A DNA stretch of 64,000 nt, from positions 14,216,001 through 14,280,000 of the forward strand of contig CANTUV010000024.1 in NCBI GenBank assembly GCA_947685225.1, in the 5' to 3' direction. This DNA comes from Garcia nutans (lineage: Eukaryota; Streptophyta; Magnoliopsida; Malpighiales; Euphorbiaceae). Numbering within the stretch: position 1 is the stretch's first letter; each line of letters opens with the position of its first letter. The notes below the pieces were generated by a model. The model saw nothing but the letters and a program-made list of their open reading frames with translations, was not told the DNA's origin and did no database searches. This document shows positions 1 to 10,590 of the stretch, in pieces. The position numbers and the translations under genes are program-made.

Positions 1-509
1 CTTATAGATATTTGATATTACAGTATATTTTGATATTACATATGTTATGATATGTTTTTGAAGTATATAATGTAAATTGTAAAGAATGTTTGAATAATTT
101 AGTTAGGATGGGATCATATATGTGGTGTTAATAAATATATCTATATATAAGTATTTTGAGAAAATATGGAAAAATTGAGAAGTATTGGTGAAATGGTGAA
201 TTGATTTTATTAGGAGTGTTTGTTTTATGTAGGTTGTGTTTTGCTGAATTTTGGGAACGTCCAAATTACAGACAAAACTCTGGCGAATTTTTTCCAGAGA
301 TTTTTATATAAAATGTTATTTCGGGTTACTATAGCAAATAAAGAATATTTATATACTATTTAATTTTATATATTTAGTATTTGAAAATTTTAAAACAGAA
401 ATGTGTAAATTTTTATTAAACTGGTCCGTGACATTTTTGTACCATATATGCGTATTTTACATATGCTGGTAATATGTATTGTACGTATATAGGATATAAG
501 GGTGTTACA
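1..509 (+). mobile_element. 3' end of a Tekay/Del-like LTR
   Basis: The block ends in AGGGTGTTACA, the same type of terminus as the complete Tekay-like element at 34074-44152 (GGAGTGTTACA). Both are preceded by an AT-rich stretch with scattered ACGTATAT/GTGATATGTAAT-like words. The next base starts SIRE-type LTR sequence, so this LTR probably interrupts that older LTR. The left part of the element is outside the window, so neither its target duplication nor its completeness can be checked. It is a diverged family member, not a close copy of the 34074 element. Confidence 0.6.
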
Positions 510-1358
510 CCTGGTGTGATCGGACCTAATGCAATTTGACCATACTGAGCCAGTGCTAAAAATCCAACAAAAATCCAGTATAGTTCATGGTCACTGGTAC
601 TCCTAAAATTTCATCATACCATGATTGGACCGACCGGGCCATCTATGTTCCGACCAAACAAGTGAAGGGGGATTCAAAAATTATAGTCATTACTTATTCA
701 CTCCACGTGTACTAGCCATTAAAGAATTTTTGTCAGAAAGGTAGCACGACCGAACTATCTCAAGTCTAACAAGACCGAGCATGAGCCGACCGGACCAAAG
801 GTAGTCCGACCATAAACTTGCTCTGAAAAGTGACTAAAGTGGTAGATAAGAATCAAATATGCTAGCACCCACTTCAAATGGTCATATCAAGTCTTGAAGG
901 CTATAAATACCATAAGAAATCTCATTTTTCAAGATTAACAACTTTCTTTTGTTTGCATCAAAATTTCTATTTGAACTCTTTGAGTTTTGGCTGTGAGCAT
1001 TAAAAACCATTGTAAGTTTGAGTGTGAGCTTTGAAACACTTAGATTTTAGAGTGAGCCTGGGAAAACTCTTGTTGGGTTGTGAAAAAGTTACTCAAACGT
1101 TGTAAAAAGTTCAGTGTGAGCTTGTGAAAACACCAAGTTAGAGTTGAGTTCATAAAAACTCAAGATTAGTGGAACCTTAACATGTTGTTAAGGAAGTGGA
1201 CATAGGATTGATGTCATCCGAACCACTATAAACTCTTTGTGTTTGTTATTCTCTACTTTACTCCTTTCTTGCTTTGTCTGTCTTTAAGTTTTTAATTTGA
1301 CATTACTTCTTTAAAACAACCAATTCACCCCCCTTTTAGTTTCCATCTTGGGACAACA
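510..1358 (+). mobile_element. Relic of a SIRE/Maximus-type copia LTR (3' part)
   Basis: This is collinear with the copia LTRs at 23598-24835 and 32065-33144. Shared features are the CCGACCGGACC-like words, a GGCTATAAATACC box near 900, the phrase TTTGAGTGTGAGCTT, CCTTAACATGTTGTTAAGGAAG, and the terminal CATCTTGGGACAACA. It is more diverged than those two LTRs from each other. It is cut on the left by the Tekay-like LTR end. The sequence after it does not resemble the copia internal start, so this is a fragment and not the LTR of an intact element. Confidence 0.65.
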
Positions 1359-2925
1359 ACTAAGATTCTTGGCCGAGTTTAAGTAATCCGGAGGATTGCT
1401 TGCTATTTCTCACAAGTTAGCTATTGTCTCTTAATTTTTATTATTATCTGTCTCTCTTTTCTTTTGTTTCTAGTTTTTTTTAATTGCAAAATTGTAGTTC
1501 CCTTTATTTACTTATTATGGCTCCCTTTTATGATGCTTATTAGGGTTAAATCCGGTTCTATCTTGGTTAAAAGTCCTGATTACATCATAAAGCCATCCAT
1601 TTATCTAAATTAATTGAGTTTTAGTAGAATTAGGATTACTAAGCTGGCCTTAAGGCTTATAGCGAATTGGCTTAGCCAATTTGCCATGAATTTTGGGCCA
1701 GTCTAGTTTAACTTTTTAAATTGGACTAGAGTCGACTTGGGCTTTTTAACTGTGTCTAGATTTTAATTGAAACCAAATTTGATTCAGGCCATTTAATTAG
1801 AATCGAATTCAATTCAGGCTAAAATTAAGGATCTATAGTCTTGCCCCCAATTTGAAGGATCTTGAATTTATTCAAAGAGTGAAAATAATATGCCTTGATA
1901 GATTTGAGTTGATCTTGGATACTTTAATAAATCCGGGCTAGTTTGGATGCTTTAACAAATCTGAATTGGTTTGGGTGCTTTAATAAAACTGAGCTGTTAT
2001 GGAAAATCCTAATGCTTTAACAAATCCGAGTTAGTTCAAGTGCTTTAAACAAACCTGAGCTGATCTAGAAAATCCAGATGCTTTAAAAAATCTGAGTTGG
2101 TTTAGGTGCTTTAAACAAACCGAGCTAGTTTTGAAAATCTGGATGCTTTAACAAATCTGAATTGGTTTGGCTACTTTAAACAAACCCGAGTTGTTTTGGA
2201 AAATCTAGATGCTTTAATAAATCCAAGTTGGTTTGGGTGCTTTGCCAAATATGCAAGACTACACCGTTAGGATACTTTAACAAATCCAATATAGGTTGAA
2301 GTTTTGGATGCTTTACCAAATCCTCAAAGCTGCATCGTCACCATACTTTAACAAATCCAATATAGGTTGAAGGTTTGGATGTTTTACCAAATCTGCAAAA
2401 CTGCACCGTTAAGATACTTTAACAAATTCAATACAGGCTGGAGGTTTGAATTCTTCATCAAATCCATTGAGGTTTCACATGAATAGAAACTTGATTCTGA
2501 ATACTTTAACAAATCCAAAAAAATGTCTACTTTTGCAGAAATGGATCTTCATCTCGATTCTTTACTCTTGAGAATGGACTTTTGTCCTACATTAACTTTA
2601 GCCCTTCTAGCTTGACCGACCTTTTGTCATTTGTATCTTCATTCATTTGAGAGTTCTGAATTTCTTCTAGCCATTTGTTCCTTTCTTTAATGGATTTTAC
2701 TTTCGATTCTTTAATGAATTTTGGTGCAAAAAATTCGGCTATTTTTTAGTCCTCATGTGCTCTCTTGCCCCCTTGCATGGCAAAATATTTAAAGAGAATT
2801 TGAAAATGTTTTATACATGCATAAACTCAAAAATTGAAAAGAAGTTTTTTTCCTTGTATAGGCTCAAACTAATGATTTTGTTCCCATGTAGGCTCCAACT
2901 AATGTTTTTCCTTTGTCTCATTCTT
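1359..2925. other. Unassigned AT-rich stretch containing a minisatellite
   Basis: No coding region or clear retrotransposon domain is visible. Around 1660 there is a GCGAATTGGCTTAGCCAATTT-like phrase similar to one in the Tat LTRs (about 10,995). The right end runs directly into a Tat LTR tail. It may be the LTR or 3' UTR of a divergent Tat family, or filler joined by deletion. I cannot decide between these. Confidence 0.35.
1935..2455 (+). repeat. Minisatellite with two unit types (about 66 and 71 bp)
   Basis: Units share GATGCTTTAACAAATC. The first part (about 1935-2235) has roughly 66-bp units made of two related 33-bp halves: one with ACAAATCTGAATTGG, the other with GTGCTTTAAACAAAC. The second part (about 2235-2455) has about 71-bp units containing CTGCACCGTTA and CCAATATAGGTTGAAG. 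Copies are degenerate, with roughly five units of the first type and three of the second. Confidence 0.75.
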
Positions 2926-2994
2926 TATGCAAGAACCATTCCATATGGGAGTGGGGGCAAAAATCTCCGCTCATAGTGGCGACTCCACTGGGGA
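2926..2994 (+). promoter_or_regulatory. Tat LTR tail and tRNA-Arg primer-binding site (element A)
   Basis: Bases 2926-2975 are the last about 50 bp of a Tat LTR, with GCAAGAACCATTCC at its start and GCTCATA (for GCTCACA) at its end. Positions 2977-2994 read TGGCGACTCCACTGGGGA, which matches the complement of the 3' end of a plant tRNA-Arg with about one mismatch. tRNA-Arg priming is known for Ogre/Tat elements. The rest of this LTR is missing or unrecognisable upstream. Confidence 0.75.
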
Positions 2995-3930
2995 TAAGAG
3001 AAGTTAATTTCGTTAGTCTTTATATTATTTTATTCTTTCTTATTATGATATTGTCAATTGCATCATTTAGATTGCATTGTGTGAGTGAGTTAAGACGCCC
3101 ATGTTACCCGTGTTGTGTCATGTAAGGGATACTATATTTTCACTCAAGGTATGGAGATCGAGTATGCCATAACCACTCATAGCCTTGTACCTTTTGGTAT
3201 ATACTAGCTATGGAAGCCTAAAACTTTTAACCCAAAGACTTAAGCTCATGTAATTGACCTAGCTACTTTCCTTAGGTTTTTACCCCAAATGCTTGTTGTT
3301 TGACTATGGTCAATTTATCTTAGTTTAAACCACGACTTATTTGGTTTATTCTTTTTCTAATATGACCTACCTATATTGTAAGCTTAAAATAATTTTTTCT
3401 TTAAAATTCAAAAGACCAAAACTATTTTCAAAACTTTTCAAAATGGTCTTTGGACATAAAAATTTTTAAAAATAGATCAAAAAATTCTTTTTCACCTCAT
3501 AGCCCAAAATTCATTTTTTCTAAAATCTTTTTATTCGGCTTTGAAACAAAACCATGTTTTCACTTCATTACAAATTTTCCTAAAATGAGCTTACAAATTA
3601 TTTGAGTCAATTATGGAATACCAAAAACCAATTGTGGGCCTAATTTATACCAAGAATTATTAATCATAAGCTTGTTCTTGGCATGAATCATTAGTTACTT
3701 TTTCAAATGAGAAATCTATTATAATAAACCTCTTAATTTAGTTTTGATCCAATATAGTATAAAAGTTATTTTAATTGATTGGATGGATTAAAGCCTAATT
3801 AATGGGAATTATCATGAACTGATTTCCATTTTTGAAAATATAACTATTGGTTAAAATCGTCCGAGGAAATTTTTTGAAAACAGAATATCCCATGTTGATA
3901 TTTTGTTGACCATATACCTAGAAAAGATAC
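2995..3930 (+). mobile_element. Untranslated leader of Tat element A, truncated
   Basis: It is collinear with the leaders of B (5546-6623) and F (46563-47726). It runs from GATAAGAGAAGTTAATTTCGT to the phrase near ACCATATACCTAG, then stops within about 20 bp of where those leaders read GACTTGCCATTCG. It joins the inside of the LTR of element B at about 3931. No conserved ORF is seen; small ORFs here are not shared by the other leaders. It may be the left flank of element C, whose gag resumes at 14939, if a deletion removed the intervening part. Confidence 0.7.
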
Positions 3931-5528
3931 TCGCCCGCAGTAGTTACCTCATCTCGCCAATCCTCTCCCTAGTACACCTTACCAGCCCGCAGCAATCCTT
4001 GCACCCCGCAGCAGATATTGCCCAGGTCGCTTGCCAGCAGCCCAACGCCTAGCAGCACATCTCGCTAGCCCGGGCCTGCTCGCAATTTTTGATGAATCAT
4101 TGTTTAGCTCGATTTTTAAACCTTATTTCCTAAAATATTTTTATTTCCTTAGCCAATTAGTATTAGGTTTTTATTTTTTCTTATAAATAGCACGGATAAA
4201 CAATTACACAGGGACTTTTGGGACTTTTTCTTTTTTTGGGCAGAATCACAAAAAAAGAGGCAGAGAACTTGGACTTAGACCTTTTGAGATTTTTGGGACT
4301 TGGAGACTGGATTAATAGAGAGAAACCAAGAGCAACTGAGAACTAAGGAAGGATAGAGAGACTAAGGAAGCAAACATATAACCATTACCTTAGACAGAGG
4401 CAATAGTTTCCCTCAACCAATAATGAAGTTGACTCAGGCAGTAGATTAATAAGCTTGGGTCAATAGTTTATATTTGGTAGAGCCAACCACCAACGCAGGT
4501 TTGATTCCCTCTTTAAATTAATTCAATTAGTTGCTCTTAATAATTATTCCATTGAATTAGTTTATTTACAAACTGAATATGTAGTGTTAATATATACCCT
4601 GCCATTATTTTCATAAACCTAAACTTTATCAAATCGTGTATTAGATTAGATTAATCTTATATAGAAAACCTAAAATCCTAATTAATTATATTTTTCAAAA
4701 CCTTCACAGTAACCTAATATTTTTAAAATTATGATAATAATATTAGTTTTGTAAATCTAAAAACTAAATATTAATTTTATTTAAAAAAACCCTAATTCAA
4801 GATGTAAACCCTAAATTTATATATTTATTGCTTTATTTAATTTTAGATTTGATTATATAGTTTATTATATATTTTGATGATTGATTTATTTAATTTTGAT
4901 GTTTGGTTTATTTAATTTATCATGGATGAATATTTTTTTCAATTATTATTTATTTATTAAAATTGTAAGAGTTATGTTTCCATGATTGGGTACCTCATTA
5001 ATTAAGCTTCATGTAATTTAAATTATTTTTATACTTTGGGATTAATGTAAAGGACACGTTTCCACCTTTTGGCGGGTTTCCTATTTAGTTTTAGACATGA
5101 ATGATGTAAGGACATATTTCCATCATTGGATGGGTGTCTTTTTGTTTGTTTTATTTAAATGTTGCCATGATTTTTAATAAAGTATTTGTTTATTCTTATG
5201 ATTGCATGTATTATGGATAATATCATTATATTTAACAATTTTATAATATTAATACCTGAAAAGGAGGTCGGTTCCAATGAACCGGGCGTTGTGGGGGTGC
5301 TGGGCCATTCTCACCTTCCCCACACGTATCTAAATTTTTGAACCCATTAAGGGATTGGGGATTCCTTAGGAATCGAGTCACCTACCCCTTTCTTTTTGCC
5401 TTCCTGTCCGGGTGGAGACTCCATTTTCTCCGGGTCTAGGCCTGTGTTCTCTAAGGCCCCGAGCCTAACAGTGCCGAAGTCTCAAGGACCATTCCACATG
5501 GGAGTGGGGGCGAAAATTCCCGCTCATA
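3931..5528 (+). repeat. 5' LTR of Tat element B, 5'-truncated
   Basis: It aligns with the 3' LTR (12972-14938) from about position 13,300 on, so its first about 330 bp are missing. TATAAATA lies at 4192-4199, about 60 nt before a GGGACTTTTGGG block. Several CCCTAA words follow (4610-4820). The three stem-loops are at about 4969-4996, 5052-5081 and 5110-5139. Further hairpins lie at 5269-5284 (CGGTTC/GAACCG) and 5360-5374 (GATTCC/GGAATC). It ends GCTCATA. Confidence 0.8.
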
Positions 5529-5545
5529 GGCGACTCCACTGGGGA
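5529..5545 (+). promoter_or_regulatory. Primer-binding site of B (tRNA-Arg)
   Basis: GGCGACTCCACTGGGGA follows the LTR directly. The GT that precedes GGCGACTCC in the other copies is missing, so the site has lost its first base and the spacer. Confidence 0.75.
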
Positions 5546-6623
5546 TAAGAGAAGTTAATTTCGTTAGTCTTTATATTATTTTATTCTTTCTTATTATGAT
5601 ATTTTCCATTGCATCATTTAGACTGTATTGTGTGCGTATGTTAGGATGCCCATGTTACCCGTGTTGTGTCATGTAAGGGATATCATATTTTTACTCAAGG
5701 TATGGAGATCGAGCATGGCATAATCACTCATAGCCTTGTACCTTTTGGTATATACTTGCTATGGGAACCTAAGCCTTTCAACCCAAAGACTAAAGCTCAT
5801 GTAATTGGCCTAGTTATTTTCCTTAGGTTTTACCCTAAATTCTTGTTGTTTGACTATGATTGTTATATCTAGGTTTGAACCATGACTTATTTGGTTTGTT
5901 CTTTTTCTAATATGGCCTACCTATATTGTAAGCTCAAAAATATTTTTTTCCTTTAAAAGACAAAAATCTCAAATTTTCAAATCTTTCAAGATGGGTAAAA
6001 GTTTTTTTCTACCTTATGGTCCAAAAGCTTTACAATAAAATTATAAATAGCTTATAATTATTTAGGTCAATTATGAAATATCAAAAACCAATTGTAAGCC
6101 TAGCTTATACCAATAATTATTAATCATCGGCTTGTTTTTGGCATGAATCATCAGTTATTTTTTATAAATAAGAAATCTATTTATGATAAACCTATTAATT
6201 TTGCTTTAATTCAATAAAGCATAAAAGCTATTTTAGTTGAGATTCAATGGATTAAAGTTTAATTAATGGGAATTATCATGAACCGACTTATATGTTAGAA
6301 AATGCAACTATTGATTAAATCGTCTGAGGAAATTTTTCAAAAATAAAATATCCCATGTTGGTATTTTGTTGACCATAAACCTAGGAAAAGAGACTTGCCA
6401 TTCGTGTGTGGAAGATATAAGGTTGGAAAGAACATCCTAATTATCTTTCTTTGCTTGTTGTTTGTGCATACATGCATACATGTATACACACATTGCATTA
6501 CAGTGCATTGATTCTTTCTAGCTCACAGACCTAGAGTACAACACCTCAAGAGCGTACGACAACCCCACCTACATCAGTAACATAGAATCCAACAACGACT
6601 CAATTACCTTCTTGCCAAGAATA
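5546..6623 (+). mobile_element. Leader of Tat element B
   Basis: About 1.1 kb between the primer site and gag, collinear with the leaders of A and F. Autonomous Ogre elements often carry an extra ORF here. None is supported: the 68-codon ORF at 5666-5872 is broken in F. The leader ends with a conserved phrase around TACGACAA and GACTCAAT just before gag. Confidence 0.7.
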
Positions 6624-8006
6624 ATAGAGCCCGAACAAATTCAAAGGATGGTGGGCGATGCCCTCAATGCCAAGATGAAAGAGTTGAAGGAGGCCTTAGC
6701 TGAGTCTACGAAGAACCAATTGACTGCACTTTTGGGGAACACCGCCGAGGCATCTGCAAATACTAAGAAGCCGAAAGATAAAGGGAAGGTTAAGGTAGGT
6801 GAAGTCACCTTTGATGATGACAAGGTAAAGATGGATGATGATGACTAGGAACAATAATACAAAGGTCAATAAGAAGACAAGAAGAAAGAGTCAAAGGTTG
6901 TGGAAAGAGCAACTATAGAAAAGATTGAAACTTCTGATGTTGAGAAACTAATTGCTAATTTGGAGAAGAATTTTGAAAAGAAGCTGAAAGGTAATGAGAT
7001 GTCAAAAATAGACAAGCTATTCGAACAAGATGAGGAGGTCCCTTATAAATTTAAGATGCCTTCCTTTGCTAGGTACAACGGTACTAGAAATCCCCACTTG
7101 CATGTGAAGCAGTACATCATTGCCATACAGTCTTCCAGAGCTACTAAGGCTCAAACTTTGAGGTATTTCATGCTCTCATTGGATCCCATTATGCAAAATT
7201 GATTCAATACCTTGGAAGAAAGTATCTAAAGAGATTGGTACATGTTGTACAAGGCTTATATTCAATAGTATGGGTACAATGTCGAGCTAAAAGTTACCTT
7301 AATGGAAGTTGAGTCCATTAGACAAAGGCCAAACAAGAATTTTGTGGACTATGCAAGGAGATGGAGGAATAAGGTTGATTTGCTCAAGAAAAGGCCTAAT
7401 GAGTCGGATTAGATAAGAATGATAGTTAGAGGCATCCTGCCTAATCTCCAAGAGAGGCTGTCTCACACCCTTATAAGGGACTTCAAAGATCTTTTGCAAG
7501 CTGGCTGGCAAATCAAAGAGTGGGAAAGGGAGAAGAACCACTTTCTAGCAAGAAGGAATGAGAAAGGAAATTACCAGTCGGGTAATCAAAGCACGAAAAA
7601 GGAAGTTGATGTTAATGCGACTGGTCAAGAAAATAGAAGACAATTTTTAGAATTGGGGAAGCCACTGTCTTGGGTTCTCAATAAGCTACAAAAGAAGGGG
7701 TTGTTGCAACCTTTGACTCCTCGTCCTTTGCCTAATCCTCTTCCATCCAACTTTGATGCTAAGGCATTTTTCCAATTCCATCAAAGGCCTGGACACGAAA
7801 TGGACAACTATATGAAGTTGAGGCATGAGATTCAAAATTTAATTGATAGCGGGAAGTTGCCTGAGCCTGATAAACCTAATACAAAGGACGATCCTCTACC
7901 TAGGTTCAACAGAGTGCCACCACCAGTAACCTTCATGGTAGGAGGACTGGAGGAAGATTCAATTTTATCCTTCTTTCAAGATGGAAGTATTGAAGATGTG
8001 GAATAA
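6624..8006 (+). pseudogene. gag pseudogene of Tat element B
   Basis: This encoded a Tat-lineage capsid protein, which would form the virus-like particle in the cytoplasm. The reading frame is preserved throughout with no indel, but the start codon is ATA where element F has ATG. About six in-frame stops interrupt it: two near 6846-6858, one at 7200 inside QNWFNTLE, one near 7228, one near 7266, and one near 7410 in ESDQIRM. Order of parts: a helical, Lys/Glu-rich N-terminus with acidic DDDKV; the retrotransposon gag domain (FKMPSFARYNGT to LLQAGWQIKEWERE, about 7050-7530); then FHQRPGHEMDNYMKLRHEI, which sits where a zinc knuckle is expected but lacks the cysteines. The frame ends in a stop shortly after SFFQDG, with no protease following. 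Confidence 0.85.
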
Positions 8007-10190
8007 GGAGAAATTTTATTCAACAAAACTCCCTTAGCTTGAAGTGTTGCTCTTCTTATTTTTTGCTTTCTTTACTACTTATTTGGAACAATTATGTCTT
8101 TAAAATTAAGATTATTTGAATAAATTACTTTCATAAAAAATTTTCATGGTCTTTGTTCATTTTGGTGCTCAACCAATGATGAGTCTAGCTTGATGTTCAT
8201 AAATTAGTATATCTATGCATCATGATTCGAATGACTTTACTAGGTGAGGGAATTATTCTATAGCATTGAGTTGTGTATGCTTACTTAGAGAGGGCTCCTA
8301 CATAATTACTTTTGTCTAGGTCCTAGTCAATCTTAGAACATGCTTTGACGAATTTTTGAGGTGAAATTGAACTCTGCTTATTTAGGAGAGAGATGATCTA
8401 GGGATTATTTGACTAGCCAACAACTAGTATCCACCAAATTAAATATCAATCCCTAGATTGTCCCTTTGAGCTTTTATAGAATTTTAGCTTTCTTTTCATT
8501 GGTTTACAAACCCCAATAACCTACCATGACTGATGACAAATCTAATGATCACTAAGGGAAAGAGGAAAGAAGATCAAAAAGAAAGGAATGTCTAGTCAAG
8601 ACCATAAGGATATAAAAAAAACAAAAAAAGAGAAAGAAAAGAAAGGAAAAAAAGGAAAAAAAAGAAGAAAGGAAAGAAAAAAAAGAAAAAAAAGAAGAAA
8701 GAAATAAAATCTTAAAAGGCATTTCAAAAATTCAACCGAGTTCTCTTTTACCTAAAGCAGCAAAAGACTTCCATTTGGTTTACAAGGACAGTTTGACTTA
8801 AATTGGTCCAACCCAACCAGAGATTCAATCAAAATCAAAGAAAAGGAGAAAGACCATCTAGTTTTTGAAAGTCTTGTACTTGAAAATCCTACAGAGGAAA
8901 AGGATGAAATGCCAAAAGAAAAAGAGAAAAAAAAAATAAAAGAAAGGAATGTGGTTATCAACCTTTTTGTAAGGGAAAAGACTGTCCCAATCAATATCAA
9001 TGCCAAGAAGATGGGAGAACATTCAAAGCTCTATCTTTTCATGCTCCCAACTGCCTAAAGTTCCAACAAGAAGTTTACAGTGTGTCCATAGTATCACATA
9101 AGCTCCAATCTCAAAATGATCTTCTTTTAAATCATGTCCCTTATAGACCCTGTTTCAAGCCCATTAAAGACTTATTGATCTCTCTTGGTAGGTAGAGTCT
9201 ATTAGTAGAGATAGTTCAGATAAGCATGCATATGAGATAGACAATATTTAAATTCAATGAGACCTTTGGCCAAGTAATGTGTATGTGCCTATTTGAAGTG
9301 CAACAATTCTTGCTTAAATAGAAATGATTCCCGAGTTTAGTATGGTAACTGGGGTTGTCATGTTATATATATGTTAATTTGAAAAATCGAGTCTTGAGGT
9401 GCAATGACACTAACTTGACAAAGTCAACATAAGATTTAAAAAAAAATGTGTTTTTGTCATACAAAGCCTTCAAGTTAAGGGAAGTATGTTGAATCGCCAA
9501 ATCTCAAAAGACACATTGGGCAAAGTAAATGATTATTTGCAAGGTTATAAAAAGTTACCAACTGGCGTGCTGGATCCTAGTTTGAAATGGATGTATCTCT
9601 GATGCTTGGGCCTCACCACTCATGTTTTCAACATCTCGAAGATAAAAGCCATAAATGTAAAGCCTTCTGTCATTCCAATGCAAGACCTGAACAGGCATCT
9701 GAAAGGAGTCAATGAGAACACTTCAGCTGATCACCTCGGTCTGTGAGTTGACGGAACCACTGTAAGTATTACTCATGCATATCATGCATACATGAGTATA
9801 TCACACTGCATTTTCTTTGTCAAAATTAAACAATAATACTCTATGAAACAAACATGAAGTGGACATGGAATCGGGGGGCATGGATGGCCCATTGCTTGAG
9901 GAAGCTCCAGTCATCTTGTAAAAGAAGAAATGCATGCTTGTGCGAAGAACTAGATAATAAAAACATCAATCAAAGCTTGCATGAAAAAATCTTTAGTTTG
10001 AGCCTACACAGAGGGCAAAGTCTCTCTCTTCAATTTTTGAGTTTATGTTTGTACAAAAAAAATTGCAGACTCACTTTCAATATTTTTGCCACGCAGGAGG
10101 AAAGGAGAAGATATGAGGGCCAGCTAAAAAATAACTAGCAAAAAATAGCTAAATTTTTTGCAAAAGGAAGAATAAAAGAATGAAACAGTC
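8007..10190 (+). mobile_element. Pol-less internal region of Tat element B
   Basis: It is collinear with C (15368-17640) and F (54433-55599 plus 58333-59465). A nearly pure A/G block lies at about 8612-8712. Downstream phrases such as GACCCTGTTTCAAGCCCATTAAAGA, split here as ACCCTGTTTCAAGC and CCATTAAAGA, and CTTCTGTCATTCCAATGCA (9665-9685) are kept in all three copies and look like decayed coding sequence of unknown identity. There is no reverse transcriptase YVDD/FIDD motif, no RNase H and no integrase triad on either strand. Confidence 0.65.
8612..8712 (+). other. Internal polypurine block of element B
   Basis: About 100 bases are almost only A and G on the plus strand (runs of AAAGAAAAG and GGAAAAAAAG type). 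The matching place in C is 16187-16303 and in F 55195-55350. A central polypurine tract for plus-strand priming, or simply the remains of a Lys/Glu-rich coding stretch, are both possible. Confidence 0.7.
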
Positions 10191-10220
10191 GGAACAACCA
10201 AAATTTTCAACTAATAAAAA

Positions 10221-10590
10221 AGTCAGTCAAATTCAGTCTCGGTTCCAAGTACCCAGATCAAATTCAGTCTCGGGTCCAAGTACCCAGATCAAATTCAGTC
10301 TTGGGTCCAAGTACTTAGTCTTGGGTCTAAGTACCTAGTCTCAGGTCCAAGTACCTAGTCTCGGGTTCAAGTACCCAATTCAGTCTCGGATCCAAGTATC
10401 TAATCTCTAATATAAGTACCTAGATCAAATTCAGTCTCGGGTCTAAGTACCCAGTCTCTGGTCCAAGTACCCAAATCCAATTCAATCTATGGTCCAAGTA
10501 TCCAATTCAGTTTCGGATCCAAGTACCTAGTCTCCGGTTCAAGTATCCAAATTCAATTTAGTCTCGGGTCCAAGTACCCAGTCTCGGGTC
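10221..10590 (+). repeat. 3' UTR minisatellite of element B, left part
   Basis: Tandem units are built on TCGGGTCCAAGTACCCA. Unit length varies between about 20 and 32 bp, the longer form adding GATCAAATTCAGTC. The array begins right after TTCAACTAATAAAAAAGTCA and continues at 12527 on the other side of the solo LTR. GGGT...ACCC at the unit edges could form a short hairpin. Confidence 0.9.

Noticed and set aside
2977..2994. Possible tRNA-Arg gene fragment
   Set aside because: Only 18 nt matching the tRNA 3' end in complement, placed right after an LTR, as expected for a primer-binding site.
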